The translations under genes and the position numbers were made by a program. A model generated the notes under the pieces. That model saw only the letters and a list, made by a program, of their open reading frames with translations, searched no databases and was not told the origin of the DNA. A DNA stretch of 64,000 nt from the NCBI GenBank assembly GCA_031763025.1, contig JASSKH010000012.1, forward strand, positions 3,534,001-3,598,000, read 5' to 3'. Source of the DNA: Macrocystis pyrifera. Its lineage: Eukaryota; Sar; Phaeophyceae; Laminariales; Laminariaceae. Positions 12,101-34,004 of this stretch are shown here, in pieces (position 1 is the stretch's first letter; every line of letters begins with the position of its first letter).

Positions 12101-14428
12101 AAAAGCAAGGCTGACTGTTTTTCAGCTCGTATCATAGCTCAATGCCACGACGTCGACCCCCACCCAGCTTTTTATTTTATTTTTCGAGAGGCAGCATCAT
12201 CGAACAGTTTCTTTTGGTGGCAAAGGTTTTCTTTTTCTCTTTGACGGATTGGTTGATTCCCTTGAGATCTTTTTTTCCTCCAGATCTCGACCATGCGACA
12301 TTGTTGTGTATGTTTTTTACGTACTATTAATACAGTAAAACGAATCCATTCCCAGGCCTGAAAATAGCTCTTTTCCAGGGCAGCTAGAGTCCTGATCTAT
12401 ATGATCTGGCTCATACTGCTGTGTGTGGGAACCGAATAATCCGCACGATCTAACAAGGACATGAAGTCTGGGTTGGATCTGTACTACACAGATCCTGCAT
12501 AGCCTCTCACAGCGGCAGATTAGGATCTACTGTAGATGATCTGTAAATGATCTATCTATCTGTAGATCGTGATCTGTCCGACGTGTGAATGGTTGGGAAA
12601 CGGGTGGGTCGTGGATCGTACGCACGGCAGCAGTAAATCCGTAAAAATGTTCCGGCAACGAACCCGGGGACGAACCTCGAAATGCGAATTGCCGCAGAGT
12701 AAACAAGAAGATGTGACGATGTCAAGACCTATGCCAATGGAAACGCAAAGTTTTTTCCATAAAAAGTTGGAATTCCGAAGATACCCGCCAGAAATTTTCA
12801 GGTACAGCTTGCTGTGAACACGATTCTTAAAACGGAAAAAAGTTCCAAACTGTTGGAAAACCCCGGAAAAAAAAAAAAAACTGGGGCCGATGTTGGGCCA
12901 ATATCGGCTTCGGAAAACTCAGGCGGATGTTTAGTTGGAAGCAGCGAGATTTCGAGTCCTCAACAGACACCGATCGACAAAATCAACGACTGCGTCATGA
13001 ATTCTGAACGGAGTGCGCTCGTTAGGGGCTCCGACCCACCCTAGGGTCACCGTGTTCAAACAGTGGCTGGCTAGGCGTATGACAACGAAACACTTGGCCG
13101 CTGGTGTGCACAAAACAGTTGACAACCTTTCTCGATCTATCTCGAATGGCAAAAAAAAAACTTCTTTTTTTCAGGTTTTGGGAGAAAACCGTAGGACGCC
13201 GCCAGCAAGCTCTCGCCCGCTAGACCATGGGTCCACCTGATATCTTCAAGGCCGCCATCTGTACTCGTTGGCCTTGCCCGACACCAAGCGGGTTGGCCGT
13301 GGGCTGAGTCTATGTCGAGATCGAATGTCCATCGTCGCACGAGCTGATTTTTATCAGCGTGTTCACAATTTGCAACGAGCAACAAACAACAAATTTAGCC
13401 GCTTGCAGCCGTTTGAAAAAGAAGAAAAAAACAAACTTTCTGTTTCTTCTTTTTGCCCACAGCGGCGGTACACGAGAATATCTTCGGCTATTTTTCGAAA
13501 GTAGAAGATTGAACGGAGGAAATCTGGGGTTTGTGGAGAGGTATTGAATCGTTGGCATGTTTGAACAGAGGGGGTGGGCAAGAGGGTCATAGAGTTGACG
13601 ACGGGTGCAGGTTATCAATAGTCGAACTGGGAAGGGTTGAGATAGTAAGGAAGAAGACCATATACTACTGCTGTAGTACTCTACTCGTGGGTGCGGACGA
13701 GCAGCGGTCTGGCATTGGGTAGGAGGTCGTCGGGGTGAAAGAAGAATATATTTGAACGAAAACCGTCAGACTTCGTATTCCAATTGTCGTATGTACGACT
13801 AGGTGTCAGAAGCATCAGAGACGTTTTTCTCAAGTTTGAAGGTCTACTTGCTGCTGCTTGCCGTGTGTTGCTTTTGCGCGCATTATGAGAGAACATGCTT
13901 CAGCAACCAGCAGTGGGCAGCAGGTGGCTTGGATCTGGTCGCTCGGTGGCTGCGCCACCGAAGGTCACCCACGGTCTAAACGGAAGACAAACGAGGTGTC
14001 AGGTAAGTAATGCTGCAACTGCTTTACCAGGTACCGTATGTACCAACAACGACCTAATATATAGAGAACGAGGGAGAGAGGCAACGAGGTAATCGATTGT
14101 GTGCCAGAAGCCAGAAAAGGAACAAGTTGGAACCAGCCCAAGAGACGGTCGGGGACCGTCGAGAGAGCGAGATTTTTTGCGCCTGCATTATAGACCGACA
14201 GTAGACACCCCAGCCTGGGCACCACTAGCAGTCTGCAATGCCTGTTCGCTATGTCTGGAGCCCCTGCCTCTGCTACAAGGCACACACCTGATCGATCCGC
14301 TGCAGTAGTTCATCCGTCGACTCTGGCACGAGGTTTAGCAGGCCCGCTAGATTCTTCTCGATGTCCTTAGGTGGGAGCCTGCGCATGAGGTCAAGGCACG
14401 CCGTTGTGACTTCACCAGAGTCCGCCAT
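2593..14428 (-). CDS. CAPZB: F-actin-capping protein subunit beta (CapZ beta), 6 exons
   Basis: Beta subunit of the heterodimeric capping protein that binds actin filament barbed ends and blocks subunit exchange. Exons on the minus strand: 14428-14288, 9406-9251, 6796-6578, 4547-4494, 3368-3197, 2774-2593. All introns are GT..AG and the phases agree, giving an intact 307-residue product (family about 270-280). The chosen start gives MADSGEV followed by the conserved [20 protein letters not shown] (residues 15-34). The hallmark [13 protein letters not shown] lies at residues 72-84. Exon 3 carries the conserved [13 protein letters not shown] and HVVQ blocks, with a Gly/Ala-rich insertion between them that accounts for much of the extra length. 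The last exon ends [14 protein letters not shown], matching the amphipathic C-terminal tentacle. A further in-frame ATG lies upstream at 14554, but the sequence before MADSG is not conserved. The partner alpha gene starts 6.8 kb away on the other strand. Confidence 0.95.
2840..3110. repeat. Diverged tandem repeat in the last CAPZB intron
   Basis: About four units of roughly 60-65 bp each contain GGGCATGCCTTA, CGAGTTGC and ACACGGCCGCCTAA. It fills most of the 422 bp intron between CAPZB exons 5 and 6. Confidence 0.55.
3919..4031. mobile_element. Palindromic MITE (ACGGGGGACCATAG family)
   Basis: The ends are CTACGGGGAACCATAGTAAA and its near reverse complement CATTTGCTATGGCCCTCCGT. The interior contains CAAATATT and a GGTCCCA block. 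About ten copies of this ~105 bp family lie in the window. This one is in CAPZB intron 4. Confidence 0.75.
4584..5040 (-). mobile_element. 5'-truncated poly-C LINE fragment
   Basis: On the minus strand it encodes the C-terminal end of a non-LTR retrotransposon reverse transcriptase: [20 protein letters not shown], then a [17 protein letters not shown] zinc-finger-like block, then [20 protein letters not shown] and IWKQR. The frame is broken near 4850. The 3' end reads ACGAGTAC followed by a C run (G run 4585-4594 on the plus strand). It sits in CAPZB intron 3, a short distance upstream of exon 4. Confidence 0.8.
5250..5681 (+). mobile_element. Full-length poly-C SINE copy
   Basis: An element of about 430 bp that starts near GGTCGGTCACAGGTGGTTGT. 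It carries a conserved core (CACAAGCGGTTCTTAGAA, CGCTTGGTGCAAGCAATG) and a 3' segment GGGATGCGAGGGTCTATGGT that runs to GAGTACAA and then 17 C (5665-5681). Copies on both strands share the same boundaries. A weak A-box-like motif is present near the head (compare TGGTCAAGTTAGAGCG in the 7109-7498 copy). It has no coding potential. It is in CAPZB intron 3. Confidence 0.7.
5943..6337. mobile_element. MITE-like element with internal AGATAGATCATC tandem repeat
   Basis: It starts with CACACGTCGAACAGATAGAT and ends with GATCGGTCCAAGGTGTGAAA, which are inverted relative to each other. Between them, 5957-6132 is a tandem array of about 12-14 bp units of ACAGATAGATCATC. The element is in CAPZB intron 3. 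Confidence 0.65.
7109..7498 (-). mobile_element. Near full-length poly-C SINE copy
   Basis: Reverse orientation of the 5250 element: G run 7109-7119, then the 3' segment, the core (GCTTGCACCAAGCGCGAAGC, AGAACCGCTTGTGAGGCGGA) and a head ending at GTGACCGACC (7498). Comparing this copy with the one at 5250 defines both ends of the family. It is in CAPZB intron 2. Confidence 0.75.
7604..7925 (+). mobile_element. tRNA-derived SINE
   Basis: It begins GTCCCCGGTGGCTCGGTAGG, where TGGCTCGGTAGG matches an RNA polymerase III A box. About 45 bp later GTGGGTTCACATCTC matches a B box. The body of about 240 bp has no ORF and ends AAGTGATGATG plus an A-rich tail. Copies lie at 34051-34386, 41391-41800 and, truncated, at 50803-50985. 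Confidence 0.75.
8020..8735 (-). mobile_element. Longest poly-C LINE copy (reverse transcriptase C-terminus)
   Basis: The minus strand encodes the C-terminal end of a LINE ORF2: [20 protein letters not shown], then [20 protein letters not shown] (a C-x-C..C zinc-finger-like block), then [17 protein letters not shown] and the tail [18 protein letters not shown]. The frame is broken near 8500, and coding similarity continues to about 8711 ([20 protein letters not shown]). The 3' end carries a 21-nt C run on the minus strand (plus-strand G run, 8020-8040). No RT catalytic core is present, so the copy is dead on arrival. It is in CAPZB intron 2. Confidence 0.85.
9070..9102. repeat. AT dinucleotide microsatellite
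   Basis: An uninterrupted TA repeat in CAPZB intron 2, about 150 bp before exon 2 in plus-strand order. Confidence 0.9.
9407..14287. other. CAPZB intron 1 (4.9 kb)
   Basis: The longest CAPZB intron. It contains a direct duplication (about 11405-11520 and 11521-11640, sharing GATCGG.TATCTCGCTCA), one end of a CACACGTCGG-type element (about 12360-12590, ending GATCTGTCCGACGTGTGAA) and a terminal-inverted-repeat element (12725-13800). No other exon was recognised in it. Confidence 0.6.
12725..13800 (+). mobile_element. TIR element copy 1, interrupted
   Basis: It begins AGACCTATGCCAATGGAAAC and can be followed base by base against the copies at 15712 and 53490 to about 13505 (shared landmarks GGGGCTCCGACCCACCCTAG and GACACCAAGCGGGTTGGCCG). 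About 230 bp of unrelated sequence intervenes, and the family 3' end resumes at about 13737-13800. It has no intact transposase ORF. Confidence 0.75.
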
Positions 14429-14538
14429 GGTTCTCTCCGCTGCTATGTGTTGAGGAAGAGGGCGAGAGTTTCCTGCAAGGGTGTTGCTGTCGGCCATCGG
14501 GCGGGCGATATGTGGGTTTCTACAATTGTGGGTGGGCG

Positions 14539-15117
14539 TTAGCCTGTGTTCCATGTAGCGGGACGACGGGGGGGCGGGCGTTCGATCTCATCCCAAGCTT
14601 TCACACCGTTTGTCGAGCTTGCGGTCACCGATTCAGCGACGGTACAAGGTACTGACGGTGAGAAATTGTGCTGATGTATGGTCCTGGCGTTGCGAGGCGT
14701 TGACATGTTGGACGAGGTGTCCGTTTTTCGATTCGGCCGCCTCTTGGTTTTCTTTAGCAAACCTGCTTTCCGGAACAAATCCGGTCTCATACTCGCACAA
14801 CTGTCAGCAGACTGCAGCAGAACACACAACAAAGTAGCCATGTACATCGTTACGTACCAGTCGGTTTGCGAAGTATTTATGCCGGTGCGCGATGTTTTAG
14901 TTTTAAAGGTACGGCCTTCAGTCTGCCTTTTGGCCCATCTCCTTATTTCCACATACCCTTGAGAAGCTAGTGCAGTGTAGCTTACCCAGAAGAAAGCATA
15001 GGCACCAAACGCAACAGCAGTGTACCCAATGATAGTTTTTCGGTGTATGCATGTTGACAGCCTTATGTGGCGCCCCAAGCGCAAGAGCACAAGAGGACCT
15101 TCCAGAGGTTTTTCCAA
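14539..15117 (-). CDS. Unrecognised ORF with one possible membrane helix
   Basis: A 192-codon open frame upstream of CAPZB on the same strand. It contains a hydrophobic stretch, IIGYTAVAFGAYAFFWVSYT (about residues 30-49), that could be a transmembrane helix. The rest is low-complexity and resembles no family I know. A GTAAGC donor-like site occurs directly after AYAFFW, so the hydrophobic part could be an exon of a small membrane protein. Chance is the likelier explanation. Confidence 0.15.
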   Translation of the reverse strand: MEKPLEGPLVLLRLGRHIRLSTCIHRKTIIGYTAVAFGAYAFFWVSYTALASQGYVEIRRWAKRQTEGRTFKTKTSRTGINTSQTDWYVTMYMATLLCVLLQSADSCASMRPDLFRKAGLLKKTKRRPNRKTDTSSNMSTPRNARTIHQHNFSPSVPCTVAESVTASSTNGVKAWDEIERPPPRRPATWNTG

Positions 15118-15711
15118 CCCAACCGGAGAAAATGTGGCACGTTGTAGGCATCGGATGCACTGCTCGTTTTGTTCCCGCCGCCGGTCAAAGAGGTAACGAG
15201 AGCGACTGAGATACCTCCCCTTTTACGTACGAGCCACACCGAGCATCTCGTCGCCTTGTAAAATGTGTTCCCTCGCCACTGGCAAACGTGAACCTCTGGA
15301 AGTACGAGCTGCTGCTCTGTGTGTTCTTCACATTGAACCGTTCTTGCTATATATACACGTTGACTTCCAGCACAACCAGTGGCCGTGCCGACTCTTCAAT
15401 CGTTCAATCACACTGTTCGTAGAGATATACACGTTCTGCGGTCACATAACTACGCCACAGAGATACTACGTTGTTATGCAGTGAGAAGAGTAAGCAATGC
15501 AATGCCATGTCATTATACTGGATACGACAGGCACGGCACACACATTCTATGAAAGAGAGAAAGCAAAGGAAACAAAAAAAAAAAAATTAAAAAAAAATCG
15601 AGAGAGAAGAAGGAAATCAAAAAGCAAACAACTGCTGTCGTGCCCCCCCGCAGCGGATGCGGCAGACACCAAAGAACGAGCGAGCCAAAGAAACAATATC
15701 ACTACAGAGTA

Positions 15712-16558
15712 AGACCTACCAGGTATGCCAATGGAGACGCAAAGTTTCCGTAAAAAGTTTGAAATCCGAAGATACCCGTCAGAATTTTTCAGGTACAGCT
15801 TGCTGCGAGCACGATTCTTGACACGGAAATAAAGTTCCAAACTTTTGGAAAACCCCGAAAAAAAAAACAATTCTGGGGCCGATGTTTGGGCCAAGATCGG
15901 CTTGAAAAAAAACTCGGGTGGATGTTTAGTTTGAAGCGGCGAGATTCCGAGTCCTCGACAGACATCGATTGACGAAACCAACGACTGCGTCATGAATTCT
16001 GAACGGAATACGCTCGTTAGGGGCTCCGACCCACCCTAGGGTCACCGTGTTCACACAATGGCCGATGATATGTGGCGGGCGCTGGCCAGGCGTATGATGA
16101 AAAAACAATTGGCCGCTGGTGTGCACAAAACAGATGACAAAAATTCTCGACGACGGCAAATAATAATAATAGCTTTTTTTCAGGTTTGGGAGGATACCGT
16201 GGGACGCCGCCAGCAAGCTCTCGTCCCCTAGACCATGGATCCACCTGGTATCTTCGAAGCCGTCATCTATACTCGCTGGCCTTGCCCGACACCAAGCGGG
16301 TTGGCCGTGGGCTGAGTCTATGCCGAGATCAAGCGTCTATCGTCGCACGACCTGATTTTTATCAGCGTGTTGACAGTTTGCAACGAGAAAAAAACAAATT
16401 GCGCCGCCTGCAGCCGTTAGAAAAAAAAAGGAAGAAAAAATCAAACATTTTTCCCTTTTGTCCCACAGCGGCGGTACGAAGATTCTTCGGCTGTTCTTCG
16501 AAAGAACTATTTTTGAAAGAAAACTTTCCGACTTCGCGTTCCCATTGTTATAGGTCTA
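15712..16558 (+). mobile_element. TIR element copy 2, complete
   Basis: 847 bp. The left end, GACCTA..ATGCCAATGG, and the right end, CCCATTGTTATAGGTC, are inverted repeats. The element is flanked by TAA on both sides (AGTAA before, TAAGAC after), consistent with a 3-bp target duplication of the PIF/Harbinger type (inference). It has no long ORF, so it is non-autonomous. Confidence 0.8.
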
Positions 16559-17837
16559 AGACTAAGAACCAAGGGAAATAACAGGCAGCCTGAATCACAA
16601 CACCCTCCAGGTAGCCGCAGCAGTTTGTGGTACGAGTAGCATAGCCAGGTTCTACCTACTAGTGGGTCTGGTACCTTTGCTACCCTGTCTGCCGTCTCCG
16701 TCCTGCTTCAGTCAACTATGCTCCACCCCCGGAGAGGATGCGTCAGGCAATACGAAACAAGGAAAGCAGGCTCGTCATCGACCAACGCCACAAGACTCCT
16801 GACATCATGATAAAAAGGCAGAATTGAAAATAAAAAAGTCACGGAGGATCAAAGCGCGAAAAAAGCAAGAAAACAAAGGAATACCAGGTTCGCACCAGCT
16901 GCAGCAGTTGGCGGCACGAGTAGCATAGATTTGTTCCATTTACTACAGTAGTCGGCCCGGTGCCTTGCTACCTACCCTGTCTGCCGTCTCCTTCCTACTC
17001 TCGTCCACTGCGGTTTTCCCTTTTACTCCTCCTGCTGCCCCCCCTTCCCCCATTCCCTCGGTCGGGTTTCCTCCCACTCCTCCTTTTCCCCCACCTCCCC
17101 CCATTCCCTGTAGGCTAGACCATGATGTTAATATTGATATCGTATCTTCCGGTGATGACAAGCCAGTGATCACACCGACTTCACATTCGCCCTCGCCGAC
17201 ATGGTGAACCCTCGCTGCCCATCTAGTACCGGGTATATCTATCATACGTACGTATCAGGTCCCTGGCATATAGTAGAGGACATCTCCACCCCCCCCACTC
17301 CCACTCCACTCGACACCGCGCTCGACACCTTGACGTTACAGCCGTAGTTCCACAGTCCACTCGTCTATTCAGGCAGCCTTTTGTCGTTAGATGGAGGAAC
17401 CAAGATGGGCCAACACCGGTCTGTGGGTTCTCGACCTCCCGGCCTGTGCCGTCGCCGAAAAGGCGACATCGAGAATTTTCCCAGAAAAAAGCAAAGGACC
17501 AGTAACACGCCGGATAGTCCATCCAATCAAATGCGTAGACAGGCCTACGATAGGAGAACAGGACAAGTCTTGCCAGGTACCTGGTACAGCAGCACGTACC
17601 AGAAACCGGGTACAGCGGTACTGGCGCTCGTTTTCCTCTGGTGACGGTCGACGTGCGGCGGGCAGTACCGGACGCAACGTGTGGTACCACACTCGTACGA
17701 ACAAGTAACGGAATGCTGCACGTTTTTCTGTGTGTAGTCAATCGTTAAATACCTGTATTCCATAGTGGTGGTCTACAGCACGTAGTATAGGTACGTGCGC
17801 TGTTGTAGTCTATTTTTAAATGCGGTGGGTCTTCATT

Positions 17838-17944
17838 ATTACGGGGGACCATAGTTAATAGGACCTGCGGTACACACCAAAACCTTTACATTTCCATATT
17901 TTCACGAACAATATTTGGTCCTATTTACTATGGTCCCCCGTGAT
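17838..17944. mobile_element. Palindromic MITE (ACGGGGGACCATAG family)
   Basis: The arms are TTACGGGGGACCATAGTTAA and TTTACTATGGTCCCCCGT. The interior has AAAACCT and CAATATTTGGTCC. The whole unit can fold into one long hairpin. Confidence 0.85.
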
Positions 17945-18457
17945 AGTGGTGCAGTATACCTGGTATTATATAGCGCGGAAGAGAAGGCACGTCGACATTC
18001 TCCGACGTGGTCGATATCGATGTCGATGTCAATGTATTCCACGTTTTTTTTTTTTTTACCCGTGTGCAGTGTTTTAGTGTGCAGTCTATAGCCACCAAAA
18101 CATGTGATAAAAAAACGAGTGTTCGTTTCAAGCGTCTGGATAGACTGCTTGTGCGCATTTACCTCGTACAATAGAGAGCGTGCAGCCAACAGCAAGAGTA
18201 CATACCGTATGTATCACACGGGTGATTATATATCACATACTTTATCACACGGGTGATAAAAAGATAACACACCCCCTGTGATGAATTTTCCGAGCCTGGT
18301 TTTCTCCAGAACAAGGAAGGCAAGGCACCCATAACAAAAAAAAATTAAATGGTGGCTCTGCAACCGCCTTGTCGATACTTATTGGTTTCCACAGACGCAT
18401 TGCTCGGCGTCTGAATTCCCGCCGTTGGGGAGAATACCGGCTATGAAAAAACGAAGT

Positions 18458-18545
18458 GGGGGGGGGGCGTACTCATTTGTTGCTTGCCTTAGTCATTTGA
18501 CCATTGACCACGCATCCCTTTCGAGACGGAGCAAAGCGGGGGGGG
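18458..18545 (-). mobile_element. Poly-C LINE 3' tail fragment
   Basis: A severely truncated copy: G run, then CGTACTCATTTGTTGCTTGC and CCACGCATCCCTTTCGAGAC, bounded by a second G run. Only about 75 bp of the LINE 3' end is present. Confidence 0.75.
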
Positions 18546-19484
18546 GGGGGATATCATCCGCGTTTTTCGGTACCAGTATGCTGCGTGCGTGTCGTACAGT
18601 TCTTTTGCATTGAAGTTCGGACGCGTCCCCTATCCCCTACCCCCCCCCCCCATCCGGGTCTTCTTCCTGTGGCCGAAAGTTGATGCTACAATCGGTAGTT
18701 TTTTTTTTTTCGTCTCTTTTGGCTAAACGTGGATCGAGGACGGCGATTACATTGATCCATGCATTGATCAGCCCACTTTTCATGTAGATATATGTCGTAT
18801 TCGTACAGCATGCGCATGGTACAACTTACCCCCCCCCCCCCCCCCCCCCCCCCCCCCGAGTTCGAACTTGCCTCTTTGATAACAACAGTTTGGTGTACTG
18901 CGGTAACAATGGTATCAAACGTATGTACAGTACTCTTTTGATAAGAGCCCATCTTAACGGAGAACACTTATTCCGTTCAATCAGACGCAAATTGAATTAG
19001 AAAGAAAAAAAAGTCAAGTCGAATTGAAAGAACCGAAAGTCCTCGATAAGATGGGCCCTTGAATTAAATTAGACAAAAAAAAAAAATCAGGTCAAATTGA
19101 AAGAAGAGCCGAAAGTCCCCGTTAAGATGGGCCCTAATACAGCAATGATTATAAAACGTACTTATTAATTAGTACTCTCGTGCTGCCGTAAGATCGTCTA
19201 CGTAGGATACGTCACCGCACGGGCCTTTATCTCCTAACACAGCTTGCAACGATGAATTTGGACGAGATCCTTGACCTCACAGCTCTTGTGTTTTTTTTTT
19301 TGTTAATATATGTATGTACAGTAGGACACCGTCCTTGGTCCCTCGCGTACGTAATGGACCTGCCCACGCCGTTGCGGGGGGTAACGGGCTAGATGAACGC
19401 CCGTATTCCCAGACTCCATGCGCTCATATTTGACGGTGTATGTGTCTCCCGTAAGTCGTAACCAGCGACGAGTAAACAGCATCG

Positions 19485-20222
19485 CTTTTCGCGGGTCATG
19501 ACCCGACCCGCGGGCCGGGTCACGGGGTGTTCAAAATGTCACGGGTCGGGTCGGGTCGGGTCAGGAAGTGTTCAAACTCTCACTGGTCCGGGTCGGGTCG
19601 GGTCGGGTCGGGTCAAGAGGTTTTAAAATCTCACGGGTCGGGTCGGGTAGGGTCAAGAGTCTTTCAAATCTCACGGGTCGGGTCGGGTCGGGTCAAGAGG
19701 TGATGAAAAGCTCACGGGTCGGGTCAGGTCATGACCCGCGATAAACGGGTCACTCGCGGGTCGACCCAGCGTGATCCGCGAGTTCTTTTCTGCCGATCCG
19801 CGGGTCGGACCCGCGCATCCGGCCCGCGGATCCGACACTCAAAATACTTCCCGCTCTCTTACCCAAAGGCTTTTCTCGTACAAATACTCAATAATGCTCC
19901 TTTGGTAATTCTTAATTCAAACATTAAAAAAACACTGCCAAATCCATATACGCATGCCCGCATCCATTTATACCCACTACAGCCAGGCCACATATCGCTT
20001 GTGGGCACAAAAATGAATAATAAATTGTTTTTGAAGTGTCTACCCACGGGCCGGATTCGCAGGTCGGACCTGCGGGTCAAGATAAATAGTCTCGCGGGTC
20101 AAAGTGACCCGACCCGCATGAAACCCGTGCCTCACGGGTCAATCCGAAGATGGCGGGTCGGGTCGGGTCAGCTGACCCGACCCGACCCGACCCGACTTGA
20201 CCCGACCTGACCCGCGAAAAGC
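19485..20222. repeat. Fold-back element with terminal GGGTC arrays
   Basis: The left end is CGCTTTTCGCGGGTCATGAC and the right end CTGACCCGCGAAAAGCCC, which are inverted. The left arm is built of GGGTC pentamers interspersed with CAAGAGGTTTTAAAATCTCAC-type spacers, and the right arm of the complementary GACCC pentamers. The centre (about 19830-20045) is non-repetitive. It is related to 29915-30112. Confidence 0.75.
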
Positions 20223-21250
20223 CCTGGTAAATAGCGATTTCTTCCATGCGCCACACGCTCGTACGGCGAGCGTTTCGTATTTCCGTAGCTCCTACCTACA
20301 GCAGTACTGGTACATATACATATCATCAGAGACTTTCTTACAGTTGCCTTTCTGTTTTTTTCACTTACCTGGTATTGTGATCTGCTGCGCTCTCAAAGAG
20401 TCTACGACATATACTCGCGCTTCTACGATCCGTGTGTTGTTGGTTTTCTTCTTTCTTTGCTTTATTTTTCTTTTTTCTTCCCCAGTTTTTTTCGAAAATC
20501 ACGCCCAGCTCAGCTCAGTCTCACACTTGATCTACTAGGATGAAAAAAAATCCCCGGCTAATTTCAAGTTTTTTTTTTCAGCAGTTGAAAAAAAGTCAAA
20601 ATTTGGATCTTCAAAACTGGAGTCGGAATCGAAAAGCGGTCAAAACTGAGCGAAATTGCCGCTCCCATGCTATATTCAAGATAAAAATTCAAGAAGCAAG
20701 ATTGAAAACAACTCAACAATGGGTTTTCTGAAGTCCAATCTGAATCGAAAATAGTCGACACTGAGCGAGATACATAGGTAGCACGAATCGCACCCAGCTC
20801 AGCGCAGCTCACCCCAACAGCTACATACCAGGTATCATACGAAGTACGAAATAGCACATAAAATCACGATAAAGGCATACCCAGCTCAGCTCACCTCAAG
20901 CAGCAGCGCAGTGCATCGCCGTGCTGTGCTGCTGTGCCGTGCGGTGCTTTCTCTTTCGTACATATCAAAATAAGTACGTACGTACATACATGCATGCATG
21001 CGGCGTCCGGGTTGTTTTACTGGAGCGTGGAGCTCTTGGCATTTTGCAAATCGCCTACTAAAGTTTGAAACCATCTGTTATCTTTTCTGTCCATTCTTCC
21101 TTGCGAGCGAGCGTAGCGGGCGAAGCGCCTTGTAACTCATACCAATAGCTCGTAACCCATCCATTGACGATCGTAACCCCTCCTCCCGGACCCCCAGACT
21201 ACTTCAAAACCGAGGGAGAGAGAGAGAGAGAGAGAGGAGAGAGCTGAGAG

Positions 21251-32064
<10,814 letters not shown>

Positions 32065-32929
32065 TCTATGATGATAGTAGTTTCGCTCGTGCGCTCGTTC
32101 TGTGTTGGTTCGGTCATAAGTTCGTTGGATCATATATTCGTAGGATCTTATTTTCGTTGACTCCTTCGTTGGTTCGCCCGCTCGTCTGAAGCTGCTGCTG
32201 CTGCTGCTGTGGACTCCTCCTCCTGCCCTTTTGTTTGTGAGATTGTATTTTTCAATTCGTACTGCGGTAGTTTGTGTACTGTAGAATCCCAGTCTCACAG
32301 CAGGAGAAAAAAGGGAGTCGTTTTCTCCATTGTATTTGCTGTTGTTTGATTTTGTTTTCGTTGTTGTTGGAGGTCGTGGGGTTGTTGGCGTTCTTGGGGT
32401 TCCTGGTAGTCTTGAGTTTTATGGGCTTCTGGAGGTTCCTGGTACTATTGGGGTTGTTTCGATTGTCGGGGTTGTTGAAACTCGTGGACTTCTTCGTGTT
32501 CTGAGGTTTGTTGATCCTCGAGGTTGTCAAGAGTTTTTGCGTTTTTCGGGGTTTTCGCGGCCTTCGTGTTCGTGCGCGGCCCGCTGTTTCTGACTCCGAA
32601 ATTTCCGTCCTCAGGATTATACTCTGTTTCGACTGAAGGCCTCGAAGCTTGGCACATTATTGTTTTGATGGAACAATCGATTGTGTGGGGTGGGGGGGGG
32701 GGGGGGGGGGGGGGTTCGGCCTTGCGAGGTGGATAGTGGCGCGGGTATACCTCCAACAGCGCATCCGGGTAATTGTGCCGCCCTTTGTTGCGCGAAGTGG
32801 GTCGAGTAGGCAGGGGGTTATTATATCTGCCCGGTACCCGGCAAGTTTTCTGGTGACTTTTAAGCTAAAACGACCGAAAAAAAAAAACCAAAACATTACT
32901 AAGGGTATACACCTAGCCTGTCTCAAAAT

Positions 32930-33217
32930 ACGTGGGGGGGGTGTACTCGATGTCATGCATGACCGTAGTCGTATGACCACATACCCTCGCATCCCTATAT
33001 AAACAATGCCGGGACAAAGCTCGTCGGATTTTCACCGACCAGGCAGCCATTGCTTGCACCAATCGCGAAGCAAGCGAAACGTGAGTTGTTCGTCGAGTCG
33101 CATGAAGGTTGAGCTGCATTCTATAATACAGTACTAAGAACCGCTTGTGAGGCGGACTTGCAAATGGATGGCAGCTTCAGTGAGTTAGCTTGACTTCCGG
33201 TGTGGCCACTTCCGCGT
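32930..33217 (-). mobile_element. Poly-C SINE copy, 5' part missing
   Basis: A G run (32934-32941), TGTACTCGATGTCATGCATG, CCTCGCATCCCTATATAAAC, TGCTTGCACCAATCGCGAAG and AGAACCGCTTGTGAGGCGGA, ending near GGTGTGGCCACTTCC. It is colinear with 7109-7498 but lacks the head. Confidence 0.75.
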
Positions 33218-33570
33218 GGGGGGGTTCGTACGTGAACCCCTGAACGTATTTTCCACCAGGAGGCAGCTATTAAAATGAAAAACATACCTAGCCGAACCTT
33301 TAGAGCGTACCAAAGCTTTTACCCTGGGTACGTATAAAGCTATGATTAAAACCGGAACAAGCCGCCTGTTACTCCTGGTGCATGACAACCCCTTTAAGTG
33401 TTGAAGATGACCAAACCAAGGATGACGTGGGCGTTAGCAACCGTCTACGATCAGCGTGAGCGCCAAGCAACACGGGTGGGATACCGTTGCGCCATAGCCG
33501 TACGACTCCTCGTCTTGTATCTCGGACACCAGTTTGCATCATCCCCCAACCACGCAGTGGCCGTCGCTGT

Positions 33571-33773
33571 AAACATCCGCTTGCGGTTTTCTGAAGCCGA
33601 TCTTGGCCCAACATCGGCCCCAGAATTGTTTTTTTCGGGGCTTTCCAAAAGTTTGGAACTTATCGTTTCAAGAATCGTTCTCATAGCAAGCTGTACCTGA
33701 AAAATTTCGGCGGGTATCTTTGGAATTCAATTTTTTTGTGGAAACTTTGCGTTTCCATTGGCATAGGTCTTAA
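33571..33773 (-). mobile_element. TIR element, 5'-end fragment
   Basis: Reverse complement of the first ~200 bp of the 15712 element: GCCCAACATCGGCCCCAGAA, AGCAAGCTGTACCTGAAAAA, then the terminus GCGTTTCCATTGGCATAGGT. Confidence 0.8.
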
Positions 33774-34004
33774 CATCATCCCTTTTTTTTTACCATTCTT
33801 CCTCTCTCAAGTCCCAAAAGGGCCAAATAGAAAAAATCAGCCAAATACACTTGCAGGTGCGTCTGCTGTAGTGTAGTACGTACCTTGTCCCGATGACGTT
33901 GACGATGCAGTATGTGAATGGGACAAACCCGTTTGTTTGTACCTGTGCCCACGTTTTTCGAGCGAACTGCTTGAAAACTTGAACGGGATTATTTTCGCGA
34001 TTGT

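Larger units (their letters stand above)
14429..21250. other. Divergent intergenic region between CAPZB and CAPZA
   Basis: This 6.8 kb region must contain the promoters of both capping-protein genes, one transcribed leftwards and one rightwards. It holds a complete TIR element (15712-16558), a palindromic MITE (17838-17944), a short repeat with CACACGGGTGATAA words (18215-18310), a LINE tail (18458-18545), a 28-nt C run (18830-18857) and a GGGTC fold-back element (19485-20222). I see no TATA box or polyadenylation signal that I would defend. Confidence 0.6.
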
